Positions 9,121 to 18,025 of a stretch of 64,000 nucleotides of DNA are shown here, one piece after another (position 1 is the first letter of the stretch; every line of letters begins with the position of its first letter). The stretch comes from Alcaligenaceae bacterium. GTDB lineage: Bacteria > Pseudomonadota > Gammaproteobacteria > Burkholderiales > Burkholderiaceae_B. Both the position numbers and the translations under genes were made by a program. The stretch covers positions 599,647 to 663,646 of the forward strand of contig JACCET010000001.1 of the NCBI GenBank assembly GCA_013416405.1, read 5' to 3'. The notes beneath the pieces were generated by a model. It made no database searches. It saw only the letters and a program-made list of their open reading frames with translations, and had not been told where the DNA came from.

Positions 9121-11067
9121 TCAGGCCTGACCGGATTCACCGCCATTATGACGGGTATTGATGGCGTTATGCAGGCGCTCGGTAAAGTCGTTGACCGACA
9201 TGACACCAAGATCGACGCCGCCACGCCCACGTACCGCCACTTGTCCGGTTTCACGCTCTTTTTCGCCGACTACCAGAATGTACGGTATTTTTTGCATACT
9301 GTGTTCGCGGATTTTACGGGTGATTTTTTCGCCACGCAAATCGGAAAACGCCCTAAACCCTTGTTTTTTCAGGCCTAGAGCAACTTCTGCGGCGTAATCG
9401 GCCGAAGATTCGGAAATACAGCACACCACGGCATGCTCGGGAGACAGCCAGGCAGGCATAGCGCCAGCGTGGTTTTCGATCAGCATGCCTATGAAACGCT
9501 CGAATGAACCCAGTATGGCACGATGCAGCATGACCGGCGTGCGGCGCTGATCGCTGGCATCGACATATTCGGCACCCAGGCGCTGCGGCATGGAAAAATC
9601 AACCTGTATCGTGCCACATTGCCAATGGCGTCCAATGGCATCTTTCAGGGTGTATTCGATTTTCGGGCCATAAAAAGCACCTTCGCCAGGCGTGACTTCA
9701 TACTTACAACCCGTACGATCCAGGCTTTCCATCAGCGCCTGCTCTGCCTTATCCCAGACTTCGTCCGAGCCTATACGCTTTTCGGGACGAGTAGCCACCT
9801 TGTACAGAATCTCGGTAAAGCCAAAATCAGCATACACTTTTTGCAGCAAGGCGGTGAAGTCGGCGCATTCATCCTGCAATTGATCTTCAGTGCAGAAAAT
9901 ATGGCCGTCGTCTTGAGTAAAGCCGCGCACGCGCATCATGCCATGCAAGGAGCCGGAAGGTTCATTGCGATGGCACTGCCCGAATTCGCCATAGCGTATG
10001 GGCAGCTCGCGATAGGAATGCAAGCCGGCGTTGAAAATCTGCACGTGTCCGGGACAGTTCATGGGCTTCAAGCCATAAACACGATGCTCCGATTCGGTCG
10101 TGAACATGTTTTCGGCGTAGTTATCCCAGTGGCCGGTTTTCTTCCAGAGCGACAGATCAAGAATTTGCGGCGCCTTGACTTCCTGATAGCCGTTGTCACG
10201 GTATACAGCGCGCATGTACTGCTCGACTTGCTGCCATAACACCCAGCCTTTAGGGTGCCAGAAAATCAGGCCCGGCGCTTCTTCCTGAAAATGGAACAGG
10301 TCCAGCTCGCGGCCCAGCTTGCGATGGTCTCGCCTTTCGGCCTCTTCCAGCATGGTCAGGTAAGCACTTTGCTCTTCTTTGCTGGCCCAGGCTGTGCCGT
10401 AGATACGCTGTAGCATTTCATTGTTGCTATCGCCGCGCCAATAGGCACCAGCCACCTTCATCAACTTGAAAACCTTAAGCTTGCCGGTCGAGGGCACGTG
10501 CGGGCCACGGCACAGGTCGATGAAATCGCCTTCTCGATACAGACTGATGGCTTCATTGGACGGAATCGAGGCAATGATTTCGGCCTTGTAATGCTCGCCT
10601 ATGCCCTTGAAATATTCCACAGCATCGTCGCGCATCCACTCTTCGCGCGTAACGACCTCATCTTTCTTGGCCAATTCGGCCATTTTCTTTTCAATGGCTT
10701 CCAGATCTTCAGGCGTGAACGCACGCTTGTACGAGAAATCGTAGTAAAAGCCGTTGTCTATCACTGGCCCTATGGTTACTTGCGCGTCGGGGAACAGGGA
10801 CTTGACCGCATAGGCCAGCAAATGCGCGGTGGAATGACGGATAAGGTCAAGACCATCGGCATCTTTGGCCGTAATGATGGCCAGCTGCGCATCTTGTTCA
10901 ATGACGAAACTGGTGTCAACCAACCGCGCCTCTGAGCCTGCCGTGCTTATACGCCCCGCCAGTGCGGCGCGGCCCAAGCCCGTTCCAATGGAGTGAGCCA
11001 CATCGCTGACCGCGACGGGGCCTGGATACTCGCGCTGGGAACCATCGGGCAGTGTAATTTGAACCAT
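9121..11067 (-). CDS. thrS: Threonyl-tRNA synthetase
   Basis: A 648-residue class II synthetase charging tRNA-Thr. The start is [16 protein letters not shown], preserving the TGS domain; ten extra upstream codons are not conserved. Domains in order: TGS (1-65), the alanyl/threonyl editing domain with [11 protein letters not shown] (HxxxH zinc site), the catalytic core with [12 protein letters not shown], the motif [19 protein letters not shown], and [20 protein letters not shown] motif 2, then the C-terminal anticodon-binding domain. infC follows directly. A strong terminator-like hairpin lies between the promoter region and the start codon. Confidence 0.96.
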   Translation of the reverse strand: MVQITLPDGSQREYPGPVAVSDVAHSIGTGLGRAALAGRISTAGSEARLVDTSFVIEQDAQLAIITAKDADGLDLIRHSTAHLLAYAVKSLFPDAQVTIGPVIDNGFYYDFSYKRAFTPEDLEAIEKKMAELAKKDEVVTREEWMRDDAVEYFKGIGEHYKAEIIASIPSNEAISLYREGDFIDLCRGPHVPSTGKLKVFKLMKVAGAYWRGDSNNEMLQRIYGTAWASKEEQSAYLTMLEEAERRDHRKLGRELDLFHFQEEAPGLIFWHPKGWVLWQQVEQYMRAVYRDNGYQEVKAPQILDLSLWKKTGHWDNYAENMFTTESEHRVYGLKPMNCPGHVQIFNAGLHSYRELPIRYGEFGQCHRNEPSGSLHGMMRVRGFTQDDGHIFCTEDQLQDECADFTALLQKVYADFGFTEILYKVATRPEKRIGSDEVWDKAEQALMESLDRTGCKYEVTPGEGAFYGPKIEYTLKDAIGRHWQCGTIQVDFSMPQRLGAEYVDASDQRRTPVMLHRAILGSFERFIGMLIENHAGAMPAWLSPEHAVVCCISESSADYAAEVALGLKKQGFRAFSDLRGEKITRKIREHSMQKIPYILVVGEKERETGQVAVRGRGGVDLGVMSVNDFTERLHNAINTRHNGGESGQA

Positions 11068-11084
11068 AGAACGTCCTGAAATGC

Positions 11085-11109
11085 AAAAACGCGGCACTAG
11101 CCGCGTTTT
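11085..11109 (-). promoter_or_regulatory. Terminator-like hairpin in the thrS leader
   Basis: A perfect 10-bp stem (AAAACGCGGC / GCCGCGTTTT, 4-nt loop) lies 18 bp upstream of the thrS start. Read toward thrS, it is followed by five T residues, the form of an intrinsic terminator. Nothing is encoded between it and thrS, so it would act as an attenuator or a leader structure and not end another gene. Mechanism is inferred. Confidence 0.6.
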
Positions 11110-11361
11110 GGGAATATTGTTTTGCTAGTTAGCAGATAAACAGTACGCGGCGACAGCTAGAAAGGCGTGATCGTAGTTCGCGTAGTGGTCATGGGGCTAA
11201 GATAGATAAAATATAAGTTGTTCAAGTGTAACACCTGTTGCGACCGTGGCAGCCGACTGATCCCGAAGTACCTCAAAACGTCCACTATTAAAATGCCTGG
11301 TGTTGTGAAAAAGCCCGTTTTGACAAACCATAAATAAATAAGCTAGAATCTTGTTCTTTCT

Positions 11362-11438
11362 AGGCGGTTAGCTCAGTTGGTTAGAGCGCTACGTTGACAT
11401 CGTAGAGGTCGCTGGTTCGAACCCAGTACTGCCTACCA
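11362..11438 (+). tRNA. tRNA-Val (anticodon GAC)
   Basis: A 77-nt cloverleaf: acceptor AGGCGGT / ACTGCCT (one G-T pair), D arm TTAGCTCAGTTGGTTAGAG, anticodon stem CTACG/CGTAG around loop TTGACAT (anticodon GAC), TψC arm with GGTTCGAACCC, discriminator A and encoded CCA. It stands alone. The truncated integrase about 180 bp downstream in the same orientation suggests the tRNA 3' end served as an integration site. Confidence 0.96.
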
Positions 11439-11484
11439 TTACCTTTTTTCCATGATGCCCCACAGGTGTCCACGACCGTCCATG

Positions 11485-11517
11485 ACCCGCAAAAAATAAC
11501 GCTTTGCGGGTTTTTTT
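11485..11517 (+). terminator. Intrinsic terminator after tRNA-Val
   Basis: Stem ACCCGCAAA / TTTGCGGGT (11485-11493 / 11503-11511) with a 9-nt loop is followed by a run of seven T (11511-11517). It lies 47 bp past the tRNA and before the integrase. Confidence 0.85.
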
Positions 11518-11619
11518 GTGCCCGTCTCACCTTCCATGACTGTCAGACACAGTCAGTCCAGCCAAATTTCTTTGGGGTATATTTGGGGGTATGGAGAAAG
11601 CTTTTGGGGGTATGGAGAA

Positions 11620-12849
11620 ATGGCGCGTATTGTCACGCCTTTGACCGACATTCGGTGTCGTCAGGCAAAGTATAGTGCGGATGGGACAAAAAAGCTCTTT
11701 GACGGTGGTGGCTTATATTTAGAATTAATGGCCAGCGGATCAAAGAAATGGCGGATGAAGTTTCGCCAGCCCAACGGCAAAGAGAACATGCTGACCTTTG
11801 GGGACTATCCCGAGGTCGGCCTGCAGGCTGCACGAGATAAGCGCCGGGAAGTGAAGGCGCAGATCGAGCAAGGAAAGAATCCCGCTATAGAGCGAGAGCT
11901 GGCAAAGCAGCTCACCATTCAAGAACAAAACGACACATTCAAGGTAGTTGCTGAAGAATGGCTGACCATGAAGAAGGGCGGCTGGAGCGATGGCTATCAC
12001 TCGCGGATGTCCAACGCCCTGAAATCCAACGTCTACCCCGATATCGGTAATCTGCCTATTGCGCAGATACCAGGGATTGTGATTCTGAAGATTGTCCAAA
12101 AGGTGGAAAAGCGTGGTGCTCTGGAAATGGCCAGCCGTGTATTGGATGCCATTGGTATGGTATTTAAATACGCAACCGCCACCGGCCGGGTCAGAGCCAA
12201 TCCCGCCGATGGCCTGGATCAATTCCTAAAGGATAGGCCGCCGGTTCAGCATTATCCGCACGTGGATGCGCCAAGTATCCCGGAGATGCTGCGCAGAATC
12301 GACAGCTACCATGGCCGGGCGGAGACGATTTTCGCCACCAAGCTGATGGTGCACACTTTCCCGCGCACCTCAGAGCTTATATGGGCTGAATGGCCAGAGT
12401 TCGACCTTGATGGCGCCGTGTGGGTGATTCCATCGGCCAGGATGAAAGGCAGGCTCATGGCTAAACAGCACGGCCCGGTACACCTGATACCGCTGGCCAG
12501 CCAGATGGTCGACATGCTGCGCGATCTGAAATCAATCAATGGCCGCTTCAAGTATCTATTTCCCGGAGAGCGCAACCCGGCCACAAGGCCGATATCGAAC
12601 GAGACTATCAACAAAGCGCTCAAGATCATGGGCTATGGAGGGGAGCAGACCGGGCACGGGTTTCGCGGGCTGGCGTCTACCATCATGAACGAATCGGGCC
12701 TTTTCCGCGACAAAGCCATCGATGCACATTCACCTTTCCGATCCAGAAGATCGTTGCGGACGGATGAAATCAAAGACATTGCGATTGATCCAGTTTCTTT
12801 CGATACTGAGCAATCTAGCATTTTATGGCTAGATACTCAAGCGCCATAA
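11620..12849 (+). pseudogene. Tyrosine-type site-specific integrase (P4-like, DUF4102 N-terminus), C-terminally truncated
   Basis: The start MARIVTPLTDIRCRQAK is preferred over one 102 bp upstream. The N-terminal DUF4102-like arm-binding domain (LFDGGGLYLELMASGSKKW), the core-binding region and most of the catalytic domain are present: the first Arg in FPRTSELIWAEW, the catalytic Lys region SARMKGRLM, and the H-x-x-R box GHGFRGLASTIMNESG. After NESGLF (about 12,705) the family sequence stops. The next 45 or so codons are unrelated, so the second His/Trp box and the nucleophilic Tyr are missing. It is therefore almost surely inactive. It lies just downstream of tRNA-Val, typical of an island remnant. 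Confidence 0.85.
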
Positions 12850-12884
12850 TGCTAAATACTTCCGATAGACTGGCATTATGGTGC
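12813..12884. promoter_or_regulatory. Inverted-repeat operator region of the HTH gene
   Basis: Two nested palindromes lie here: ATCTAGC-N8-GCTAGAT (12813-12834), and GCGCCATAATGC (12841-12852) facing GCATTATGGTGC (12873-12884, 11 of 12 positions). The second overlaps the proposed HTH start codon at 12878. Similar TAGCATT motifs recur after the J-domain gene near 14.98 kb. This fits autoregulation by the HTH protein; binding itself is inferred. Confidence 0.5.
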
Positions 12885-13351
12885 TAGATGCAAAGACAAT
12901 TCTGAAAAATAGTGTGGGACAGCTGCTGGATTCCCGGCCAGATATCTCGCGCCTAAACCTATCGCGACAAATGCATGTCGCCGATGGAACGTTGGGCCGT
13001 ATCCAGTACGGCAATGGGAATCCAACCGTCGACACCATCGAAGCAATCGCACGGTTTTTCAGACTTCAGCCTTGGCAACTATTGATCGAGGACTTCGATC
13101 GTGACGCGCCTCCGCAAGTGATATCTCCAGAGCACACGCCCGACGGGCTGACTGAAGATGAACGCGAACTCATCCGCGTTCTTCGTATCTTGCGCGAGCC
13201 TGAGCGCTCATATTTGTTCAAGCAGGCTAAAAACTATATGGAGTCTATGGAGGGTCGTCACGAAACTGCCGACAAAAGCCAGTTGGTCGAGCGGAACGGC
13301 ACCAACGACCGCCCAGCCAGTGAAGAGCATCCTTTATGGGGTACGTGGTAA
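12878..13351 (+). CDS. Helix-turn-helix (Xre/Cro-like) transcriptional regulator
   Basis: A 157-residue protein with a single HTH near residues 25-70 (LNLSRQMHVADGTLGRIQYGNGNPTVDTIEAIARFF), like phage-repressor DNA-binding domains, followed by an acidic helical tail (ERELIRVLRILREPERSYLF) and a polar C-terminus. There is no peptidase (LexA/CI-type) domain. The ATG lies inside an inverted repeat and has no clear ribosome-binding site, so the message may be leaderless or the true start may be an internal ATG. It heads a plus-strand set with a lipoprotein and a J-domain protein on the tRNA-Val island remnant. Confidence 0.75.
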   Translation: MVLDAKTILKNSVGQLLDSRPDISRLNLSRQMHVADGTLGRIQYGNGNPTVDTIEAIARFFRLQPWQLLIEDFDRDAPPQVISPEHTPDGLTEDERELIRVLRILREPERSYLFKQAKNYMESMEGRHETADKSQLVERNGTNDRPASEEHPLWGTW

Positions 13352-13399
13352 CGTCCTTTACGGAAACTTTAAAAAAAGTTGACTCCTAGGTAACGGCAT

Positions 13400-13714
13400 A
13401 TGTTCAGAGTAACAAAATTGCTTACAGGTATCGTACCAATCATGCTCGCTGGATGCGTTTCAACCAGTGAGATTACCCAACTGGACCGTGACTCATATAC
13501 CGTAGCCTCATCAAGCACGTCGGTACTTGTAGACAATCAGAAGCTCTTGCTTGAGTCCGCCAAAAAAGCAACGGCCTATTGCTACCAACAAACAAGGACA
13601 TGGTGCGGGACGATGGTTTGTTATCTCATCAGGGACTTACCAAGCGTCAGTTCATGTTCAATTTTCGATGTGTTTCAAAATCGCGGTAAAGGGCGATCCG
13701 CTGTTGTTAAATGA
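13400..13714 (+). CDS. Small putative lipoprotein
   Basis: A 104-residue protein with a signal peptide and lipobox PIMLAGC (Cys near residue 19), then STSEITQLDRDSYTVASSS, which resembles small lipoproteins with an I-x-x-x-DSYTV segment, and AKKATAYCYQQ. The C-terminal 35 residues (with several Cys) do not resemble that family and could reflect a frameshift. Its stop codon overlaps the start of the J-domain gene, so the two are translationally coupled. Function unknown. Confidence 0.65.
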   Translation: MFRVTKLLTGIVPIMLAGCVSTSEITQLDRDSYTVASSSTSVLVDNQKLLLESAKKATAYCYQQTRTWCGTMVCYLIRDLPSVSSCSIFDVFQNRGKGRSAVVK

Positions 13715-14928
13715 TGGCTCAAAATAAACATACACACTACGACAACCTGAAGGTTGCACGCAACGCTCCGGAGTTTGTGGTTAGAGCGGCATACAGGGCG
13801 CTCTCCCAGCGATATCATCCAGACAAAAATCCAGATGCCGACGCGACAAGGATTATGGTGATAATCAATGATGCCTACGCCATACTCTCGGACCCCCAGG
13901 CTCGCCGTGAATATGACGCTTATCTAGATCGGGTAGAGCGCGCATCCCAGCGAGCCGCATCTCCACCCCCAGATGAAAAGCCTTCGCCACCTAAGAAGCG
14001 CTCCCAACCGTCCCGACCGTCATCACCGATACGCGATCATGACAAGCCAGCGTCGCAAAATGCCCCTGCGCGCGAAGAATCCCTAGGTTGGGTTACGCCA
14101 TTGCTTTTCGTCGTGTCCATTGTAGTTTTCCTATTTTGGGCTGCCAGTCGACATGAGCGTCAGCCTTCGATTGACCAGACAACCCCGCCACGACTGGCGC
14201 CAGGCGTCATCGCCTCCCCTATTGTGGGCCCCCAGGCAACTGATCCACCATCGCCAAAGATCGCCTTACCTACCAAAATTGAGCCCACGACCCCGCAGGT
14301 AGTAGCAACTCATGCTCGAGTGATATCCCCAGAGTTGAATCTACGATCTGGTCCAGGCACCAGCTTTCCTGTTATTGCCCGCCTCAAATATGCTCAGGCA
14401 GTGACGATAATCAACGACCCTGAGAGCGACTGGGCAACCATCAAACTCGAAACAGGCGATGGCTATGCGCATAAAGCCTATCTTAGAGCCGGAAGCCCGG
14501 AGACAACACTTCGCGAGCTTTGCCCGGTAAACACTGGCGGCATCCGGAACGGACAAATTCTATCTGGCGCCATGACCGGAGAACACTCGTTAAGCATTAC
14601 CGCTCCAACCACCCATGATGTCTTAGTCAAACTAAAGCGGCCGGATTCTACCGACTTGTTTCTGGGTTTTGTAGAGCAAGGCCGAACAGTGACTTTCAAC
14701 GGGATTCCCAACGGAACGTTTCGCACTTGGTTTGCCACTGGCAAGAGCTTCAGCGCGAAATGCGGACGTTTCGTAGAGGACTCGATCGTCAGTTTCGATG
14801 AAACGCTTCGTGAATATCGCGTAAAGCAGGATGGGTATGCCGCTTACACAACCGAAATGTCCTATCAGCTCCAGCGAACACAGTCTGGAAACTTCTCTCC
14901 CAGCCATGCGTCGGTAGAGGATTTCTAA
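13711..14928 (+). CDS. Membrane-anchored J-domain protein with a bacterial SH3 domain
   Basis: A 405-residue protein of unusual build. Residues 1-70 are a DnaJ J-domain (HYDNLKVARNAPEFVVRAAYR, the HPDKN signature and ILSDPQARREYDAYL). A charged Pro-rich linker and one membrane helix follow (TPLLFVVSIVVFLFWAA, near 130-147). Then comes a bacterial SH3 domain near 195-260 (ELNLRSGPGTSFPVIARLK) and a C-terminal beta-rich part of unknown type. The J-domain should face the cytosol and recruit DnaK while the SH3 part faces the periplasm. It overlaps the lipoprotein gene by 4 bp. The architecture is seen; the role is not known to me. Confidence 0.8.
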   Translation: MMAQNKHTHYDNLKVARNAPEFVVRAAYRALSQRYHPDKNPDADATRIMVIINDAYAILSDPQARREYDAYLDRVERASQRAASPPPDEKPSPPKKRSQPSRPSSPIRDHDKPASQNAPAREESLGWVTPLLFVVSIVVFLFWAASRHERQPSIDQTTPPRLAPGVIASPIVGPQATDPPSPKIALPTKIEPTTPQVVATHARVISPELNLRSGPGTSFPVIARLKYAQAVTIINDPESDWATIKLETGDGYAHKAYLRAGSPETTLRELCPVNTGGIRNGQILSGAMTGEHSLSITAPTTHDVLVKLKRPDSTDLFLGFVEQGRTVTFNGIPNGTFRTWFATGKSFSAKCGRFVEDSIVSFDETLREYRVKQDGYAAYTTEMSYQLQRTQSGNFSPSHASVEDF

Positions 14929-14976
14929 GGCTAGGCTAGCCCCAACCCAACCTACTCCCCAGCAACGCTCGATCGT

Positions 14977-15040
14977 TCTAGCATTTAAGTGCTTGGCACT
15001 AGCATTATTATGCTTGCATTCTAGCCATATAGCGCTAGCT
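14977..15040. repeat. Cluster of TAGCATT / CTAGC repeats after the J-domain gene
   Basis: TAGCATT occurs at 14979-14985 and 15000-15006, a CTAGC at 15021 and the palindrome AGCGCTAGCT at 15031-15040. The same elements occur upstream of the HTH gene (12813-12834). The two clusters bracket the HTH-lipoprotein-J-domain module. They could be operators of one regulator or ends of an inserted segment. Confidence 0.5.
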
Positions 15041-15389
15041 CACAGCACTGAAATGAATCGCTCTTTGACAACTTGGGATTTGAGGAAGGGGTATATGCAA
15101 TACACCCCGAGAGGCCGCGCGGCGCTTGTCGCTGCAATCTGTACATCGTCGATGCGTCGGCGATGATCGGTAGGCCGCATGAGAACGATGGGCATAGAGC
15201 GCATGCTGTGTCTATCTGGACGGTCATCCGCATGGCCGCACCCGCTGCAATATGGTCTCGTCGTAGAGGCATGACGCAGCAGCTGGACGAGGGTAAGCAG
15301 CGCCATCATCAAATCGGAAGCGGTGAAACCTTCGGGTAACGGGACCGCACCACAGCCGAAACGCGAGGGATAGACGAGCAAAGGCGCTC

Positions 15390-16037
15390 GTGGAGGTTGA
15401 AGATGTTTGCGGCCGGGATGGGCACGGTGGCCAATTAGAGGATGGCGAATCGGATTTGATCGACCGAGTGCGGGAGTATCTTTCTGGCACCGTCCCTAGA
15501 GCACAGCCAGCCGCGAGCGCGGAGCCGTGCAAGTCAGAGGCGATTCGTATTGGTAATCTACCAACCATAAATCAGGACGAATACCCCGGCTTGGGTGATT
15601 GGTGGGTACAGCTTCGTATTGGCAATGAGGGCGATGAGGTGCTGGCACGCGTGTACGGCGACACGCCAGCACAGGCCAGAAACCGGGCAGTTGCGCTCGC
15701 CACCCCCATTACCGCACAGCCGAGCGTGCCGGAGTGCCCACAATGCGGCACGCATGAAGTCTCGTTAGAGCGTACCTGCCATAACTCAGCGTGCCAGGGT
15801 TATGGCAGGGCCGTGACGGTACATGAGGGATGGCGAACCACCCCACCAGCAACCGGTCACCCTCGATGCGCTGACGTTTTTCGTCAGAGCGTATGGTTCG
15901 ATTTTCATAAGCGCCTGCCACGCCAACAAACCAGTTTGGCGCAATGCTGCGCTGCGCGCCTACTTGATACCAAACCCCTTCGGATTTCAGCCCAGGCGTA
16001 CCGCCGGTGCCGTCCATCCGTGTGGCGTTGCCAGTGA
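15390..16037 (+). pseudogene. Phage-type hypothetical protein fragment (zinc-ribbon-like C-x2-C)
   Basis: The frame from GTG 15390 to about 15,835 reads like a prophage accessory protein: SDLIDRVREYL, then GDWWVQLRIGNEGDEVLARVYGDTPAQARNRAVAL, then a cysteine cluster PECPQCGTHEVSLERTCHNSACQGYG that could bind zinc (as in Lar-type or ea22-like phage proteins). After about 15,835 the frame runs across an oppositely oriented autotransporter fragment and is meaningless. The 450 bp before it (14,930-15,390) show no convincing gene. I do not assign a function. Confidence 0.45.
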
Positions 16038-16441
16038 TGCGACCCCAAACGCAATTATTCTCGCCCATTTGGGTGCCTGCGCCAAAATAACCAGGGCAGC
16101 TCATGAGTGAGTTCGAGAACGACACCATCGGCTTGCTTGAGCGCAGCGGGCGCAGCCAGCACGCCAGGAGAAAGATCTTTCAATGCGTGGGCATAACTTT
16201 CACTACCCTGGCCGGCTGAGCGGTTCAACACGGCGTACAGGGCACCGAACTCTTCGGAGCTGCCCCGATCCCACACCTCTTGCAGATGCTGTCCTAGCGC
16301 ATGCAGATTGCTGCCTACGCCAAAAACGCTGGAAGTCTCATGGAAACGCGCCTGGTCAACCCGAACGGCGCTCAAGGATGAGGTTCGCTGGACTCTCAAA
16401 TTTTTCTGGTGTGTTTGCTTCATGACTTTTTTCCGATTCAC
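15832..16441 (-). pseudogene. Autotransporter (type V secretion) beta-domain remnant
   Basis: Two minus-strand frames join into one decayed gene. The upstream part (from 16,441) contains SLSAVRVDQARFHETSSVFG, GALYAVLNRSAGQGSESYAHALKDLSPG, and the downstream part has NSLMSCPGYFGAGTQMGENNCVWGRITGNAT and SEGVWYQVGAQRSIAPNWFVGVAGAYENR, all typical of the junction and first strands of an autotransporter barrel. At least one frameshift lies near 16.1 kb. The frame ends abruptly near 15,832 where phage-like sequence starts, so passenger and most of the barrel are gone. A nonfunctional fragment. Confidence 0.75.
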
Positions 16442-16583
16442 AACATGGGTAGCTGGCTATAGTCACTCCAGGCCCTGGGCCCGTCTATCGGTTTCAGGCC
16501 GCCGACTATCGGAAAAATCACATTTTCTTGCATTACGCCGATACTCCAGTACTATGATGGACACTCAGCAGACGTGAAATCAG

Positions 16584-17090
16584 ATGATTGCCTCCCTATT
16601 TGCCCACGTGCCATTCGAGCAATACCGAGTCGTCAATACCGCCGACTTCGACGAGGCCCATCCTCTTATCTGCCAAGCCCTAAACTCAGCCCGGTTTCAA
16701 GTGCTGCGCGGCAAAATCACTCATAACCAGCTAGATTTGCTCCCCTGTGGAAATTTGTCACTGCTGCAATTGCGGTACGGGCATGGCGCGGAAGTCAGCG
16801 TCGATCCCGATTGTCTTGAGGGCTATTACCTGCTGGTGTTGTCTCTGCGCCGAATGCCATACGCCGCGCGCAGACTTATATGCTTGAACACTTGGGTGAA
16901 CGCCTGCCGGTTGCCATGGTCGCCAGCCATTGCGGGCTGTCAGTCAAACGCTTGCAAGCCCTATTCCGGGACGAATGCGGACAAGGTCAGCGAAATTGCA
17001 GGGCGTTTCGGCTTCACCCATCTGGGCGAATTTTCCCAGGCTTACCGCCAGGCTTTCGGCGAAACACCGAAACAGACGCGCGGCAGGTAA
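16584..17090 (+). pseudogene. AraC-family transcriptional regulator, frameshifted and internally deleted
   Basis: The first frame gives an AraC-type N-terminal domain (FEQYRVVNTADFDEAHPLIC, RGKITHNQLDLLPCGNLSLLQL) up to about 16,850. HTH sequence then appears in a second frame (YMLEHLGERLPVAMVASHCG, LSVKRLQALFRDECGQ; about 16,880-16,985), and the C-terminus returns to the first frame (VSEIAGRFGFTHLGEFSQAY, FGETPKQTR). Compared with AraC proteins the ligand domain is much shortened and the second helix-turn-helix has lost its start. At least two deletions are needed. It may once have regulated the neighbouring autotransporter. Confidence 0.75.
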
Positions 17091-17142
17091 AAAAATTCGC
17101 CTTATCTGATTCGATGAATACACATTCATGAAAGGAATTCGC

Positions 17143-17994
17143 ATGAGCAAAACTCCCGCTTTGTTTATCGGCCACGGAAGTCCCATGAACACGTTCGAGC
17201 AGAACGGCTACACCGAAGCGTGGCAAGCTTTTGGGCGGAACCTTCCCCGGCCCAAAGCGTTGCTGGTCGTTTCCGCGCATTGGTATTTCGGCGCGACGGC
17301 CATCACGGCAATGCCCAACCCTCGAACTATTCATGACTTTTACGGTTTCCCGCAGGCACTGTTTGATTATGAATACCCTGCTGCCGGCGACCCTGACCTT
17401 GCACGCGAAATTACCGAGCTGGTTAAACCTGAATGGATGGGCCTGGATCGCGACCAATGGGGCCTGGATCATGGCACCTGGTCGGTTCTGGCGCACATGT
17501 ACCCCGAAGCTGATATCCCCTGTCTCCAGCTTTCCATCAATGCCCTGAAGCCGCTGGACTACCACCTCAAGCTGGCGGCACGCCTTGCCGCGCTCAGGGA
17601 ACGCGGTGTCATGATCATTGCCAGCGGCAACATCGTGCACAACCTTCAGAAGATTCAATGGCATCAACCGAATCTCGCCCTGGACTGGGCGGAGCGATTC
17701 GACGATGCCGTTGCCGAGCAACTGGCGCACGAACCAGGCGATATCCTTAAGGTATGCGGCCACCAGGACTACGACCTGGCCGTCCCCACCCCCGATCATT
17801 TCATACCCTTGCTTTACATTGCGGGTCTGGCCGCCGCTGAAAACACCAAGCCAGAACCGCTGGTGAGAGGCTATTCATTAGGATCGCTCTCGATGTCCTG
17901 CTACGGAATGGATGCCGCAGTAGAATTGCGTAAGATTAAAAATGGCGCCGCGCAACTACCCGAAGGCGTACCAGCGGACCAAACGAATATCTAA
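17143..17994 (+). CDS. ygiD: 4,5-DOPA-extradiol-dioxygenase-like protein (YgiD family)
   Basis: A 283-residue class III (LigB-type) extradiol dioxygenase homologue. Motifs: PALFIGHGSPMN with the conserved His, VVSAHWYFG (metal-ligand His), WGLDHGTWSVL, IIASGNIVHNLQ, and HFIPLLYIAG. Family members bind Fe or Zn and open catechol rings of DOPA-like substrates; the physiological substrate in bacteria is unclear. The start follows AAAGGAATT by 4 nt. It is followed after 31 bp by a flavin reductase on the same strand, a common pairing that suggests linked oxidative or aromatic chemistry. Confidence 0.85.
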   Translation: MSKTPALFIGHGSPMNTFEQNGYTEAWQAFGRNLPRPKALLVVSAHWYFGATAITAMPNPRTIHDFYGFPQALFDYEYPAAGDPDLAREITELVKPEWMGLDRDQWGLDHGTWSVLAHMYPEADIPCLQLSINALKPLDYHLKLAARLAALRERGVMIIASGNIVHNLQKIQWHQPNLALDWAERFDDAVAEQLAHEPGDILKVCGHQDYDLAVPTPDHFIPLLYIAGLAAAENTKPEPLVRGYSLGSLSMSCYGMDAAVELRKIKNGAAQLPEGVPADQTNI

Positions 17995-18025
17995 TTCCAT
18001 GCATTTAAATAAAGGTAATACCCCC

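Noticed and set aside
9523..10239. 238-codon plus-strand frame across thrS
   Set aside because: Antisense to the conserved catalytic core of ThrS; composition mirrors the codon bias of thrS.
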